Origin: CAWHNT01 sp963830775
GTDB taxonomy: Bacteria; Pseudomonadota; Alphaproteobacteria; Geminicoccales; Geminicoccaceae
Direction: 5' to 3'
NCBI GenBank assembly: GCA_963830775.1
Contig: CAWHNT010000024.1
Span: forward strand, 62,001-126,000
DNA length: 64,000 bases
Positions 44,721 through 53,904 of the stretch are shown one piece after another. The translations under genes and the position numbers were made by a program. The notes under the pieces were generated by a model, which worked only from the letters and a program-made list of their open reading frames with translations, searched no databases and was not told where the DNA came from. Within the stretch, counting starts at the first letter, position 1. Each line of letters opens with the position of its first letter.

Positions 44721-47176
44721 CTACCGGCTGGCCGCGTCTGCCCTTGAGCGAAGCACGGCCGCTTCGTTCGTACGGCCAAGCTGGTCGAGAAGACCGGCGT
44801 AGTTGTAGCGAGCCGTGCGCAGGTTCGGGTGATTTGGCGGGAGGGCCTTCTCGATGATCGCGATGGCGCGCTGGAAGAGCGGCTCGGCCTCGGCGTAGCG
44901 GCCGGTGTCCTGGTAGAGCGCTGGCGAGGTTGTTGAGCCGGATGGCGAGGTCGGGGTGCTCGGGGCCGAGGGCCTTCTCGTCGATGGCAATGGCGCGCTC
45001 ATAGAGCGGCTCGGCCTCGGCGTAGCGGCCGGTGGCCGGGTAGAGCTCGGCGAGGTTGTTGAGCCCGCTGGGCGAGGCTTGGGGTGCTCGGGGCCGAGGG
45101 TCTTCTCGCCGATGGCGATGGCGCGCTGGTAGAGCGGCTCGGCCTCGGCGTAGCGGCCGGTGGCCCGGTAGAGCCGGCGAGGTTGTTGAGCTAGGTGGCG
45201 AGGGCGGGGTGCTCGGGGCCGAGGGTCTTCTCGATGATGGCGATGGCGCGCTGGTAGAGCGGCTCGGCCTCGGCGTAGCGGCCGGTGGCCCGGTAGAGTT
45301 CGGCGAGGTTGTTGAGCCGGGTGGCGAGGTCGGGGTGCTCGGGGCCGAGGGTCTTCTCGCCGATGGCGATGGCGCGCTCGAAGAGCGGCTCGGCCTCGAG
45401 CCCAGGCGGCACGGGCGTCGAGGTACAAGTCCTGAATCGTTCAAATAGAGTTGCCACCGTAGGCGAGGGCAACCTCGGAGCTGCTCGGCGTGGCTCGTGC
45501 AGCGCGAGCACGTGCGGCAGCAGGTCGGCGATCCGCGGGCCAGCAGCGTGTGCTCCCACGGCGGTCCCGGCCGGGCCGCCTGCGAGGAGCTGCACCGCCC
45601 CTTCCACCCGGGCTCGCGCGGATGAATGATCGAGGGCGTCGCGGGTCACCGCCTGGATGAGACGATGAACCGCGAGCGTCGCCGGCTCGGCACGGATCAG
45701 GCTGTAGCGCGCGAGCGCCTCAATCGCGTTATCACGCTCGAACGCAGCAGGGTGTTCCGGTGCCTCGGGATCGGCTTGGCCGCGCGCCATCCGCGCACGA
45801 TCCCGATGAGCTTGGCGACAAAGCCGCGCTCCGGCGCCGATGTCAGGCGAGCGGTCAGGATGTCCGCGGAATCGCGTCGGGGGCGAAGAATGCCAGAAGC
45901 TCCAGCAGCGCCGGTGCTGCCGCACAGTCTCGGCCGGCAGCCTCGACGCGACGCCTGCCAGGCCTGCGCCACCGGGAGCGGGATAGGGAGCGCCCTCTCG
46001 GCCACCAGCGCATCACCTCCGGCCGCATGCTCGCGAACTGCTGCCGATAGTCTGGCTGACCGAGATCTGCGCGCCCCGCATGAAAGCGCGCGCCTGCGCC
46101 AGGGCCAGCGGCAGGCGATCCAGATCCTGCGCCAGCGCGACGGCGGCACCACGTTGCGCCGTCGTCGGTCTTGGCCCTCGCATCAGGATCGCGACCGCGT
46201 CGGCTTCAGGCAGCAGGCCCAGTTCCAGCGGCTGGGCGGTGTCGCTCCAGTCCTGACGTCGGGAGGTGACGATGACGTGGCCGCCACCGAGCGTGGGGAG
46301 GTAGGGGTCGAGGCTGGAAGGCGCCGTGGCATTGTCGAAAATGAGCAGCCAGCGCGGCGTTCGCTCAAGCCGCTTCCGGATCGCGGCGATCAGAGCGTCC
46401 TGATCGGACGCGTCGGTCTCCAGGCTCAGAGCTGGGCCCAAGCTCGTGTAGTCGGCGGCGAGTGTCGCCGGTTGCTCGGCACGGAGCCAGCGGATCAGGT
46501 CGTAGTCGGCGAGATGCGCGTAGACGTAATAGGGCGAGCTGAGTCTTGCCGATGCCGCCGAGGCCGGTGATCGCGGCTGGGTGATGACGCTGCGACCGCG
46601 GCTCGGCGAGGGCCGTCGTGCGAGCTTCTTCAGCTCGGCGGTGCGGCCGACGAAGGCGGCCCGTAAGGCGGGGGAGATTGTGGTCGGGGATGGGGAAGGG
46701 CGCGTCGGCGGGCCGCGGTCCTGGCCATTCACCGCCGGCGAGCGGGCGGCGGTAGCCGGGCTGCGACCGCCTGGCGGAGGCGCTGGCGGACCTCCTCGCG
46801 GGCGCTGTCCTCGTGCTGGCAGGTGAAGAGGTCGCTGTAGGCGAGACGGCCGAGCAGCGGATCGGGGTCGCAGGGGCCGAGGCGGAAGGGGATGAGGAGG
46901 TCGTTGGTACCGCCGGGGTCCTCCTGGTAGCGCATCTCCCACTCGGAGCGGCAGTAGCCGGAGCGGGCGTAGGCCTCGGAGAGGACGACGATCGTGCGCT
47001 CGGAGCGGGCCTGGGCGGTCTCGATGCTGCGCGGGGATGCTGCCTTTGAAGTCCTGGTCCTGGAACCAGTAGCTGTAGCCCTCCTCGGCGAGCACGCGTG
47101 CGAGCCAGCGCGCCCAGGGCCGGTCGGCGCCGGTGAAGCTGATGAAGAAGTGACGCTTCTCTTCGATGGTGCTCAC
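44721..47176 (-). pseudogene. TIR-NB-ARC-TPR protein (NLR-like), multiply frameshifted
   Basis: From ATG 47176 the product starts with a TIR domain (KRHFFISFTGADRPWARWLA ... YSYWFQDQDFKGSIP, then TIVVLSEAYARSGYCRSEWE). A nucleotide-binding domain follows: Walker A ITGLGGIGKTQLA (about 46570), Walker B RWLLIFDN, then GGHVIVTSRRQDW and DRLPLALAQARAFM, the NB-ARC order. A winged-helix-like part (ALARYSLIRAEPATLAVHRL) leads to five 42-residue TPR units (EAEPLYQRAIAIIEKTLGPE). At least eight frame changes are needed to read about 815 residues. This is the build of STAND/NLR proteins used in phage defence or signalling, related to FxSxx-system TPR proteins. As given it is a wreck. Confidence 0.75.
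44850..45410 (-). repeat. 126-bp tandem DNA repeats (TPR units)
   Basis: Five near-identical blocks encoding the TPR units; a common string (GAGCGGCTCGGCCTCG) starts at 44877, 45004, 45132, 45257 and 45383. Spacings are 127, 128, 125 and 126, that is, one 42-codon unit with small indels that explain the frame changes. Such arrays recombine and are also hard to assemble. Confidence 0.8.
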
Positions 47177-47271
47177 AGATGAAGCATACTACAGGCTGCC
47201 GAGGAGGGCAGTGCTGTTGTTCAGGGCCAGCACGATCCTCTTCCATCTTCGACGGGGCAGGGAGCTAAAGT

Positions 47272-47847
47272 TCACGACTGTTGAGCTGGGAGGTACCCAT
47301 GCACCTCCACCGTCGCCGTGAGCGGCTCCGTGCCGGGCGAGGACGCCGTGCCGTCGCTGCGCTCGGTGCGGCTGAGCGAGAAGGCGCGCACCAGCAGGAT
47401 GGGGTCGCGGGCTTCGACGGCGTAGAGGAAGTCGCGGAGCGTGCTGATGTCGGCGGTCATGGTGAGGCGCAGGCCGATGTCGGTGAAGGCGTCGGCCGGC
47501 TCGGGGTCGAGGATCTGGACGCTGGCGACGGCGGCACCCATGGCGGATGCGAGGGCGGTGAGGTCGCCCTGGAGCTGGGCGGCGGCGACGCCGGGGGTGC
47601 TGCCGCGCAGCAGGCTGCGCTCGGCGGTCTCGGTGCCGAGGCGGCGCTCCTCCTGCAGCAGGCGCTCGCGGGCGGGGACCTGGGCCTGGAGGTCGGCGAC
47701 GTGGCGCTCCACCGTGGCGAGCTCGGTCTCGTAGTGGCGCCACAGGATGGCCGGGGCGGCGACCGCGGCGGCGCCGGCGAGGATGGCCAGCGCCAGGAGG
47801 GCGAAGGCCAGGGCGCGGCGGGCCGAGGGCGAGAGGGAGGCGATCAT
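47272..47847 (-). CDS. gspM: Type II secretion protein M
   Basis: 191 residues: a cytoplasmic start (MIASLSPSARRALAFALLAL) running into one membrane helix, then a coiled coil (ETELATVERHVADLQAQVPA) and a small periplasmic ferredoxin-like domain, ending VEVHGYLPAQQS. GspM anchors GspL and the inner-membrane platform. There is no stop between the preceding gspL frame and this one, so as written the two are one open frame; a proper ATGA junction exists one frame away (see gspL). Confidence 0.8.
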   Translation of the reverse strand: MIASLSPSARRALAFALLALAILAGAAAVAAPAILWRHYETELATVERHVADLQAQVPARERLLQEERRLGTETAERSLLRGSTPGVAAAQLQGDLTALASAMGAAVASVQILDPEPADAFTDIGLRLTMTADISTLRDFLYAVEARDPILLVRAFSLSRTERSDGTASSPGTEPLTATVEVHGYLPAQQS

Positions 47848-48987
47848 GGCTCGGGCTCGGCAGAGCGGCAGGACGCGGGCGCTCAGCGTGAAGCGCTCCA
47901 CCTCGCGCTCGCCGCCGCCGGGGCCGGGCACGCGCACGCGCGTGCTGGGGGCGCGGAACTGGGCGGCGCTGAAATGGGCCGAGCTCTCGACGATGGGGAG
48001 GACCTGGGCCGCGTCCTCGGCGTAGCCGGAGACGGTGAGCTCGTCGTCCTCGAGGGCGACGCTTTCCAGCCAGATGCTGTCGGGGAGGATGCGGCTCAGC
48101 GCTTCCAGCACGACGATGGGCGAAGGGGTCCGCCGCTGCTGCTCGGGCACGAAGCCGGCATTCTTGCGCATGGTGTCGATCCGGGAGACGAGGCCCGGCA
48201 TGTCGGCAAGGCGCTGCTGGAGGGCATCGGCGAAGGCGGTGCGGCTCTGCAGGCGCTCGTGCAGGCGGTAGATCTCGAACCCGGCCAGCGCTCCGCCGCA
48301 GGCGAGGAGAATGAAGGCCACGAGGCCCAGCACGCGCCAGCGGCGGCTGGGCTGCTTGCGGCGGGGGGCCAGGAGGTTCAGCTCGGCCGGGTCGCCGTCC
48401 TCGCGCAGGAGGTCGACGCGGTCGACCGTGACCCCCCAGGCGGCGAGCCGGGCGAGGGTGGCGTCGACGCCGGAACGGGGGGCCACGCCCAGGAGCACGT
48501 CGACCTGGCCGTCCTTGCGCTTGCCGGCCAGGCGGTAGCCCGCATGGACCCGGTCGGCGGGCCAGGGGGTGAGCAGGTCGACCCGGTGCGGCATGATCCG
48601 GTCGATGTCGGCGGCGGCCCCGGCCGGCAGGCGGTCGTCGCAGAGCAGGCCCTCGTCGGGTTCCAGGAGGAGGACGGCGGGGACGCGGCGGCGGCGCAGC
48701 AGGGTGATCAGGCGGCGGCTCTCGGGCGGCAGGGCGCGGCCGATCGGCTCGCCGGCGCGGGCCGGGAGCGGTGCCGGCAGGGTCAGGGTACCGAGCCGGC
48801 TCGCCGCCTTGCCGCGGCGGCGGAAGAGCTCGATGTCGTCGCCGTTGCGGCGCAGGAAGAGGACGTTGCGCGGCGGGCGGGCCTGAAGCTGCCGGCGCGG
48901 CATGGCCGCGGCGAGCTCCTCCCGCCACCAGTGCAGGAACCCACCCTGGCCCGGAGCGGCTCCGGAGAGGTCGGCGGCGGCGATCAT
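47845..48987 (-). CDS. gspL: Type II secretion protein L
   Basis: About 380 residues from ATG 48987, which overlaps the gspK stop. An N-terminal actin-like cytoplasmic domain (GDDIELFRRRGKAASRLGTL, then PESRRLITLLRRRRVPAVLL) is followed by one membrane helix (VLGLVAFILLACGGALAGF) and a periplasmic PilN-like domain (LQSRTAFADALQQRLADMPG, VVLEALSRILPDSIWLESVA). GspL couples the GspE ATPase to the platform. The frame runs into gspM; one extra base near 47870 would hide the expected end EPEP followed by TGA overlapping the gspM ATG. Confidence 0.85.
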
Positions 48988-49985
48988 GGCGTTGGCGCTG
49001 GCAGGGCAGCCGTCCAGTCCAGGATGCGGATGGCACGGCCGCCTTCCCCGTCGGCGAGGGCCACGACCGTGCTGGTGTGGCTCTCGTACCCTTCGCCGAG
49101 GCGTACGTCGATGTGCAGGGTGTAGACCGTCCCCGGGTCCGAGCCGGTGCCGCCGCCAGAGCCGCCGCCCGGCTGGGGAGTGCTGGTGGGGCCGGCCGGG
49201 CTGCGGCTGCCCATGGAGGAGTTGAAGCCGCGCGCCGCCATCCCGGTCGGGCCGGTATAGGAGCGGGACGAGCTCGATGAGCGGGACGAGCCCTCGTCCT
49301 GCGTCTTGCCGGCGTCCTGCGGATCGGTCTGCGGCTTCAGCCCGCGCTGCAGGTCCATGGCGGCACGCACGATGGGCGAGGCCAGGCGGCGGTCGGGCTC
49401 GGCACGGCCGGTATAGATGGTGAGGTGCGGCAGCATCCGGGCATAGGCGAGATTGTCGACCGGGAGCACGTAGCGCAGCTCCTCCAGCTGCCGGAAGGGC
49501 TTGTCGGCGGGCCCATAGTCGCGGTCCGAGCTGCCATAGTCCTGCGCCTCGGCCCCGTTCGGCTGCTTGGCCTTGTCCTCGTCGCGCCAGTCGACGATGG
49601 CGTCGCCGATCTCGTCCGCCTGCCCGTTGGCGATGCCGACGGCCCGGGCCAGCCCGTCGAGCAGCGTGCGGTCGGCGGCGTTGAGGTCGACCTTGGCGGC
49701 CTCGCTCTCGACGCGGACGGTGACCTGGCCCTCGGGCAGCGTCCAGCGCATGGCGCGCGGCAGCGGGCGATTGGTGCGGCCGCTGAGGACGAGCATGGCC
49801 TTGGCGAGCGCGTCCTGGGTCAGCGCCTTGGCCCGGATGGCGTCGATCTGGGTGACGACCATGTAGCGGTCGCCGGTGGCGGTGCGGACGAAGGTGACGG
49901 CGAGGCCGGCGGCCGCGGCCACGAACCAGAGCACGGCCAGGAGGGCGGCACCGCGCTCCCGGCGGGTGCTGGCCCCCTTCGTCAG
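48984..49985 (-). CDS. gspK: Type II secretion minor pseudopilin K
   Basis: About 333 residues. The prepilin helix (RRERGAALLAVLWFVAAAAG) has the GspK-type G^A cleavage site without Phe or Glu5; the large alpha domain has AAKVDLNAADRTLLDGLARA and ADEIGDAIVDWRDEDKAKQP, then LPVDNLAYARMLPHLTIYTG. An unusual serine/glycine-rich stretch (GSSRSSSSSRSYTGPTGMAA, then PGGGSGGG) lies near the C-terminus. No ATG or GTG is in frame after gspJ; a CTG overlapping the gspJ stop (CTGA) is the best start, so the N-terminus is uncertain. Confidence 0.8.
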   Translation of the reverse strand: MTKGASTRRERGAALLAVLWFVAAAAGLAVTFVRTATGDRYMVVTQIDAIRAKALTQDALAKAMLVLSGRTNRPLPRAMRWTLPEGQVTVRVESEAAKVDLNAADRTLLDGLARAVGIANGQADEIGDAIVDWRDEDKAKQPNGAEAQDYGSSDRDYGPADKPFRQLEELRYVLPVDNLAYARMLPHLTIYTGRAEPDRRLASPIVRAAMDLQRGLKPQTDPQDAGKTQDEGSSRSSSSSRSYTGPTGMAARGFNSSMGSRSPAGPTSTPQPGGGSGGGTGSDPGTVYTLHIDVRLGEGYESHTSTVVALADGEGGRAIRILDWTAALPAPTP

Positions 49986-50668
49986 CCGCCGCAGCCTGGT
50001 GACTCCTGGGCGTTGGCGTTGAGGCAGGCAGCCGGCGTGTTGATCGAAAGCGGCAGGACGAAATCGGGCCAGCCGGGCTCGGGGCCGCTGGCGCCGAGGC
50101 GCACGGCCTGGGGCAGGAGCTCGGCCCCTTCCCACGAGGCGTGCCAGGCGGGCTCCTTGTCCTTGCCCTTGAGGCGGCCGTAGAAGGCAAAGTGCGGCTC
50201 GTCGGCGAAAGCCAGGAGCGTGCGTGGCTCGGCCTCCTCCAGCAGGTCGAGGTCGGGCTGGGCCGGATCGAGAGCGGCGCGGCGGACCTGGAGCACGTAG
50301 CGGCCGCCCTGGAGCTCCACGGCATACTCATAGGCCACGAGCGGCCAGCCCGGCATGTAGTCGGGCTCGAAGGTGACGAGGCGCAGAAGCTGCTCCTCGC
50401 CCTGGAAGACGAGCTGGTCCTTGTTCTGCACCTTGCGGAAGAACGGCACCGTGCTGCCCAGCGTGACGCGCATGAGGCCCAGGCCCGTCAGCGTGCTCTC
50501 GACCGCGTCGCGGCGGGCCTCGGCCTTGGCGGTGGCCCGGCCGATGAAGCGCATGCCGTTGGTCATCATCAGGACGACGATCCCGAGGATGATGCTGGCG
50601 ACCAGCAGCTCCACCAGGGTGAAGCCGGCATCAGGGCCGGGAGCAGGCCGTCTAGCGCGGCAGGGCAT
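49982..50668 (-). CDS. gspJ: Type II secretion minor pseudopilin J
   Basis: 228 residues. Prepilin peptidase site GPDAG^FTLVELLVASIILG, with the conserved Glu5, then the long helix and a beta domain of GspJ type (VLQVRRAALDPAQPDLDLLE). GspI, J and K form the tip of the pseudopilus. Start at the ATG at 50668, inside the end of gspI, so the two are translationally coupled. Confidence 0.85.
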   Translation of the reverse strand: MPCRARRPAPGPDAGFTLVELLVASIILGIVVLMMTNGMRFIGRATAKAEARRDAVESTLTGLGLMRVTLGSTVPFFRKVQNKDQLVFQGEEQLLRLVTFEPDYMPGWPLVAYEYAVELQGGRYVLQVRRAALDPAQPDLDLLEEAEPRTLLAFADEPHFAFYGRLKGKDKEPAWHASWEGAELLPQAVRLGASGPEPGWPDFVLPLSINTPAACLNANAQESPGCGG

Positions 50669-51398
50669 CGGGCTCCCTCCGGCTGTCGGCACCGCGACCG
50701 GCCTCGCTCCGGCCGTCCTCGCCCGCGGCCGGGGTCTGACGGCTGCCTTCGAGGCTGAGGCGGCTCAGCGCGAAGCTGCCGCCGCGCTGGTTGGCGACCT
50801 CGGCGGTCAGGAGCCAGGCCTTGAGCCGGACCGCGTTCGGGCTGCCGCCCTCGCGTCGCTCACCGCTGGCACTACTGCTGGAGAAGGCGGAACGGTCCGG
50901 GCTGCCGAAGCTGCTCGAGGACGACTCGCTGCGGCCGAAGCCGCTGGACGAGGACTCGGTGCGGCCGGTGCTGGAGGCAGTGTCGCTTCTGGACGCAAAG
51001 GCGGACTGGCTCCGGTCGGCGCTGTCCTCCCGCCCCAGGCCGCCCCGGGCCTGCTCGCCATCCTCGGGCGGGAGGAGGTTCTCGTCGCGCTCGCGACGCC
51101 GCGGCGGCTCCTCGATCTCCAGCCCCTGGCGGGCCAGGGCCGGCTCGTAGGCGCGGCGCGTGACCCGCCAGCTGACGCCATCCGGCATCGAGCCCGTGAC
51201 CTCGGTCTGCGCGCGGAGGAGGTCGAGATCGGCGCGGTTGAGGAGGCTTTCGGCGATCAGGGCCAGGGTCAGGCGGTCGTCGCCCTGGCTCATCGAGCGC
51301 AGGCCCGAGGAGAAGACGCCGAACACCGTGGCCAGCACGCTGCCCAGCACGGCCAGCGCCACCAGCACCTCGAGCAGGGTGAAGCCGCGCTCGTTCAT
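50652..51398 (-). CDS. gspI: Type II secretion minor pseudopilin I, with Ser-rich insertion
   Basis: 248 residues, about twice the usual length. The first part is a clear GspI (MNERG^FTLLEVLVALAVLG) and the end (NAVRLKAWLLTAEVANQRGG SFALSR) also fits, but between them sits about 100 residues of charged and serine-rich low complexity (RTESSSSGFGRSESSSSSFG and similar). A short acidic/Arg tail follows. Such an insertion at a pilus tip would be exposed. The start overlaps the gspH stop (ATGA). Confidence 0.8.
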   Translation of the reverse strand: MNERGFTLLEVLVALAVLGSVLATVFGVFSSGLRSMSQGDDRLTLALIAESLLNRADLDLLRAQTEVTGSMPDGVSWRVTRRAYEPALARQGLEIEEPPRRRERDENLLPPEDGEQARGGLGREDSADRSQSAFASRSDTASSTGRTESSSSGFGRSESSSSSFGSPDRSAFSSSSASGERREGGSPNAVRLKAWLLTAEVANQRGGSFALSRLSLEGSRQTPAAGEDGRSEAGRGADSRREPDALPR

Positions 51399-51799
51399 GG
51401 GAAGACGCGCACCTGGCCGGTGAGCCAGTCGATGCCGACCCGGAGCTGGTCGTTGCGGCTGGCGAGGAGCAGGCTGCCGCCGCCCGAGCGGCCATCGGGG
51501 AGGAAGAGGATGCCGGGCGGGCCCAGCACGGTCTCCTCGGCCCCTTCGGGGACCACGGCGAAGCCGGGCGGGACGTGCAGGCTGGCGGCGGTCGCGAGGA
51601 CCGGGCGGCCGGTGCGCATGGCGTCGGTGCGGCGGGCGCGCAGCTCGGCCACGACGTTGCGGCCGACGTCGCGCAGGCTCGGCTCCCGCCACGCGGCGAA
51701 GCGCGGCGCCACCACCATGGTGAGCAGGCCCATCAGCAGCAGCACTGCCAGGACCTCGATCAGGGTGAAGCCGGCCTCAGCTGCCCCAGCTCGTGACAT
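51395..51799 (-). CDS. gspH: Type II secretion minor pseudopilin H
   Basis: 134 residues: prepilin site AEAG^FTLIEVLAVLLLMG with Glu5, then ELRARRTDAMRTGRPVLATA and GILFLPDGRSGGGSLLL, the usual GspH beta-sandwich features. A part of the pseudopilus tip complex. It overlaps the end of gspG by 23 bases. Confidence 0.88.
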   Translation of the reverse strand: MSRAGAAEAGFTLIEVLAVLLLMGLLTMVVAPRFAAWREPSLRDVGRNVVAELRARRTDAMRTGRPVLATAASLHVPPGFAVVPEGAEETVLGPPGILFLPDGRSGGGSLLLASRNDQLRVGIDWLTGQVRVFP

Positions 51800-52277
51800 C
51801 GCTGGCCTCGCCGGTCCCGCCCGGCGCCCGGTCCGTGCCCAGGGAGTAGATGTCGAAGGCTCCGTGCTCGCCCGGGGCGCGGTAGATGTAGGGGTTGCCC
51901 CAGGGGTCCACCGGCACGCCCGGGCTGTCGAGATAGGGGCCCTTCCAGCCGCGCGCGTTGCCCGGGTTCTTGATCAGCGCCTCGAGCCCCTGCTGGCCCG
52001 CCGGGTAGGCGCCGGTGTCCAGGCGATAGAGGTCGAGGGCAGCCTTCAGGTTCTCGATCTGGAGCTTGGCCGTGTCGGTCTTGGCCCCGCCCAGGTAGCT
52101 GATCACCCGGGGACCGGCGAGGGCCGCCAGGAGACCCAGGATGACGAGCACCACGAGCAGCTCGATCAGGGTGAAGCCGGCCTGCCCGCCGGCCGTGGCA
52201 GCCCTCGAGGCCGGGCGCGAGGCAGGGGGCACGAGAGGCGCACCCGCCGCAGGGATCATGCTCGGCCGACAGCTCAT
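51777..52277 (-). CDS. gspG: Type II secretion major pseudopilin G
   Basis: 166 residues. GQAG^FTLIELLVVLVILGLL with the prepilin site at about residue 33, then GPRVISYLGGAKTDTAKLQI, LDLYRLDTGAYPAGQQGLEA and DPWGNPYIYRAPGEHGAFD, with the calcium-binding C-terminal loop (GTDRAPGGTGEASDV). It is the main subunit of the pseudopilus that pushes substrates out. The leader of 33 residues is long; a start at M7 (52259) is possible. Confidence 0.95.
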   Translation of the reverse strand: MSCRPSMIPAAGAPLVPPASRPASRAATAGGQAGFTLIELLVVLVILGLLAALAGPRVISYLGGAKTDTAKLQIENLKAALDLYRLDTGAYPAGQQGLEALIKNPGNARGWKGPYLDSPGVPVDPWGNPYIYRAPGEHGAFDIYSLGTDRAPGGTGEASDVTSWGS

Positions 52278-52907
52278 CTATTCTTCCTCGTCCTCGTCCT
52301 GATCCTTGCCCGCAGCGCCGCCTGCGCCCGCATCGGCCTTGCCGCCCTCGCCCGTGCCGAAGATGCGGTAGACGGCCTCGTCGTCCTCATATTTCAGGAC
52401 CAGCCGGTCGCGGTCGACGCTGGTCACCTTCCACTCGTCGACCGCGTCGCCCAGGCCCAGCCGCTCCAGCTCGGGCACACCCTCGCGGGTGACGAGGGCG
52501 GTGACCTCGCGGCCGCGGCGCACCGTGCCGAAGAAGCGCAGGTCGGGACGGGTGACGGGCTCCTCCTCGGGCTCGGTCTCGGCCGCGGGCGAGCCCTCCT
52601 CGGGCGCGCCCTCGGGCTCCGGTTCCGGCTCGACCGCCGTGATCTCGACCGGGCGGACCAGCCGCCGCGAGGGCGTGAACAGCGGCCGCTCGACCACGGC
52701 CGCGAAGGTCTGCAGCGGCGGCAGCGAGCGCGGCTCCACCATCTCTGCGGGCTCGGCCGCGATCGCCGCGGTCGTGGCCGCGAGCGGGCTCGCCCGCCGC
52801 GCCTGGGCCACGCCCGGCGTCTCCTCCGACATCGTCCACAGGAGATAGGGGACGGCCAGGACCGCGATCAGGAGCAGGAGCTTGGTGAGGGGAGACCAGC
52901 CGGCCAT
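52278..52907 (-). CDS. Type II secretion protein C/N-like
   Basis: 209 residues: a membrane helix at the start (LTKLLLLIAVLAVPYLLWTM) then VVERPLFTPSRRLVRP and RFFGTVRRGREVTALVTREG, the HR-domain-like region of GspC and GspN proteins that contacts the secretin. A Glu/Pro-rich linker sits between, and the tail (AGKDQDEDEEE) is very acidic. In alphaproteobacterial clusters this position is labelled GspC or GspN; I leave the symbol open. It is adjacent to gspG (stop and start abut). Confidence 0.75.
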   Translation of the reverse strand: MAGWSPLTKLLLLIAVLAVPYLLWTMSEETPGVAQARRASPLAATTAAIAAEPAEMVEPRSLPPLQTFAAVVERPLFTPSRRLVRPVEITAVEPEPEPEGAPEEGSPAAETEPEEEPVTRPDLRFFGTVRRGREVTALVTREGVPELERLGLGDAVDEWKVTSVDRDRLVLKYEDDEAVYRIFGTGEGGKADAGAGGAAGKDQDEDEEE

Positions 52908-53115
52908 TCGTCATCGTCGCAGGGCGACCCTTGCGGGCAGGGTGCTGTCTAGGTCTTGCACGTGGTTCGCGTCAACGCCGACCTGGGAATATTCCTACCC
53001 TGGGTTGCGGCTTAGCGCGCCTCCTTCATCCGCTCGTGCCGGCCATATCAACGCTGCCGGGTGCGGGCCATCGGGGCTGCGTCTCGCCGGCCGGGCGGCA
53101 GCGGGGGAAGAGGCG

Positions 53116-53904
53116 ATGAGCGGGACGCCACGGTTCGGTGAAGAAGCGGCGCGGCGGGTCGAGGCGGTCTACCGGACCTCGGATGTCGTGGCGCAGCGGG
53201 AGGCAACCTTGCGCCTGCTCGATCCCCGGCCGGGCGAGCGGATGCTGGATGCAGGAAGCGGGCCCGGGTTCCTCACCCGTTCGCTGGCGGAGGCGGTGGG
53301 GCCGGAGGGGCGGGTGGTCGGGCTCGACGCGAGCGAGCCGTTCGTGGGCATGGCCCGGGCGCGCTGTGCCGACCTCGCCTGGGCAGAGTTCGTCCAGGGC
53401 GACCTGCGGGCGCTCCAGCTCGAGGACGGGGCGTTCGATGCCGCCGTGTGCACGCAGGTGCTCGAGTACATCCCCGAGGTGGATGCGGCGCTGGGCCAGC
53501 TGTTCCGGGTGCTGCGGCCGGGCGGGCGGCTGCTGCTGGTCGACACCGACTGGCGCGGGGCGCTCGTCTGGCACACCGCGGACGAGGCCCGGATGGCGCG
53601 CGTGCTCGGGGCGTGGGAGGCGCATTGTGCCGACCCGGTCCTGCCGCGCACGCTGGCTCCGGCCCTGCGGCGGGCAGGGTTCACGGTCGAGCAGCGCCAG
53701 GTGCTGACGATCCTGAACCCCGAGCTGCACGAGGACACCTACAGCCACGGCATGATCGGGCTGATCCGCGCGTTCGTCACCAGGCACGGCTTCGATGCGG
53801 CGGAAGCGGAGGCATGGGAGGCGGAGCTGCGCGAGCTGGGGCGCCGTGACGAGTATTTCTTCGCCATCGGCCGCTTCGTGTTCCTGGCGCGCCGGCCGGC
53901 CTGA
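53116..53904 (+). CDS. SAM-dependent methyltransferase
   Basis: 262 residues, class I Rossmann fold: motif I MLDAGSGPGFLTRSL, acidic VVGLDASEPFVGMA, motif IV DAAVCTQVLEYIPEVDAAL, and RPGGRLLLVDTDW. The type resembles UbiE-like and arsenite or small-molecule methyltransferases; the substrate is unclear. It is on the opposite strand, wedged between gspC/N and gspF, and its stop abuts the gspF stop. Confidence 0.85.
   Translation: MSGTPRFGEEAARRVEAVYRTSDVVAQREATLRLLDPRPGERMLDAGSGPGFLTRSLAEAVGPEGRVVGLDASEPFVGMARARCADLAWAEFVQGDLRALQLEDGAFDAAVCTQVLEYIPEVDAALGQLFRVLRPGGRLLLVDTDWRGALVWHTADEARMARVLGAWEAHCADPVLPRTLAPALRRAGFTVEQRQVLTILNPELHEDTYSHGMIGLIRAFVTRHGFDAAEAEAWEAELRELGRRDEYFFAIGRFVFLARRPA

Noticed and set aside
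44850..45410. Tandem repeats as a CRISPR or VNTR
   Set aside because: The units are 126 bp, coding in phase with TPR motifs, without unique spacers.
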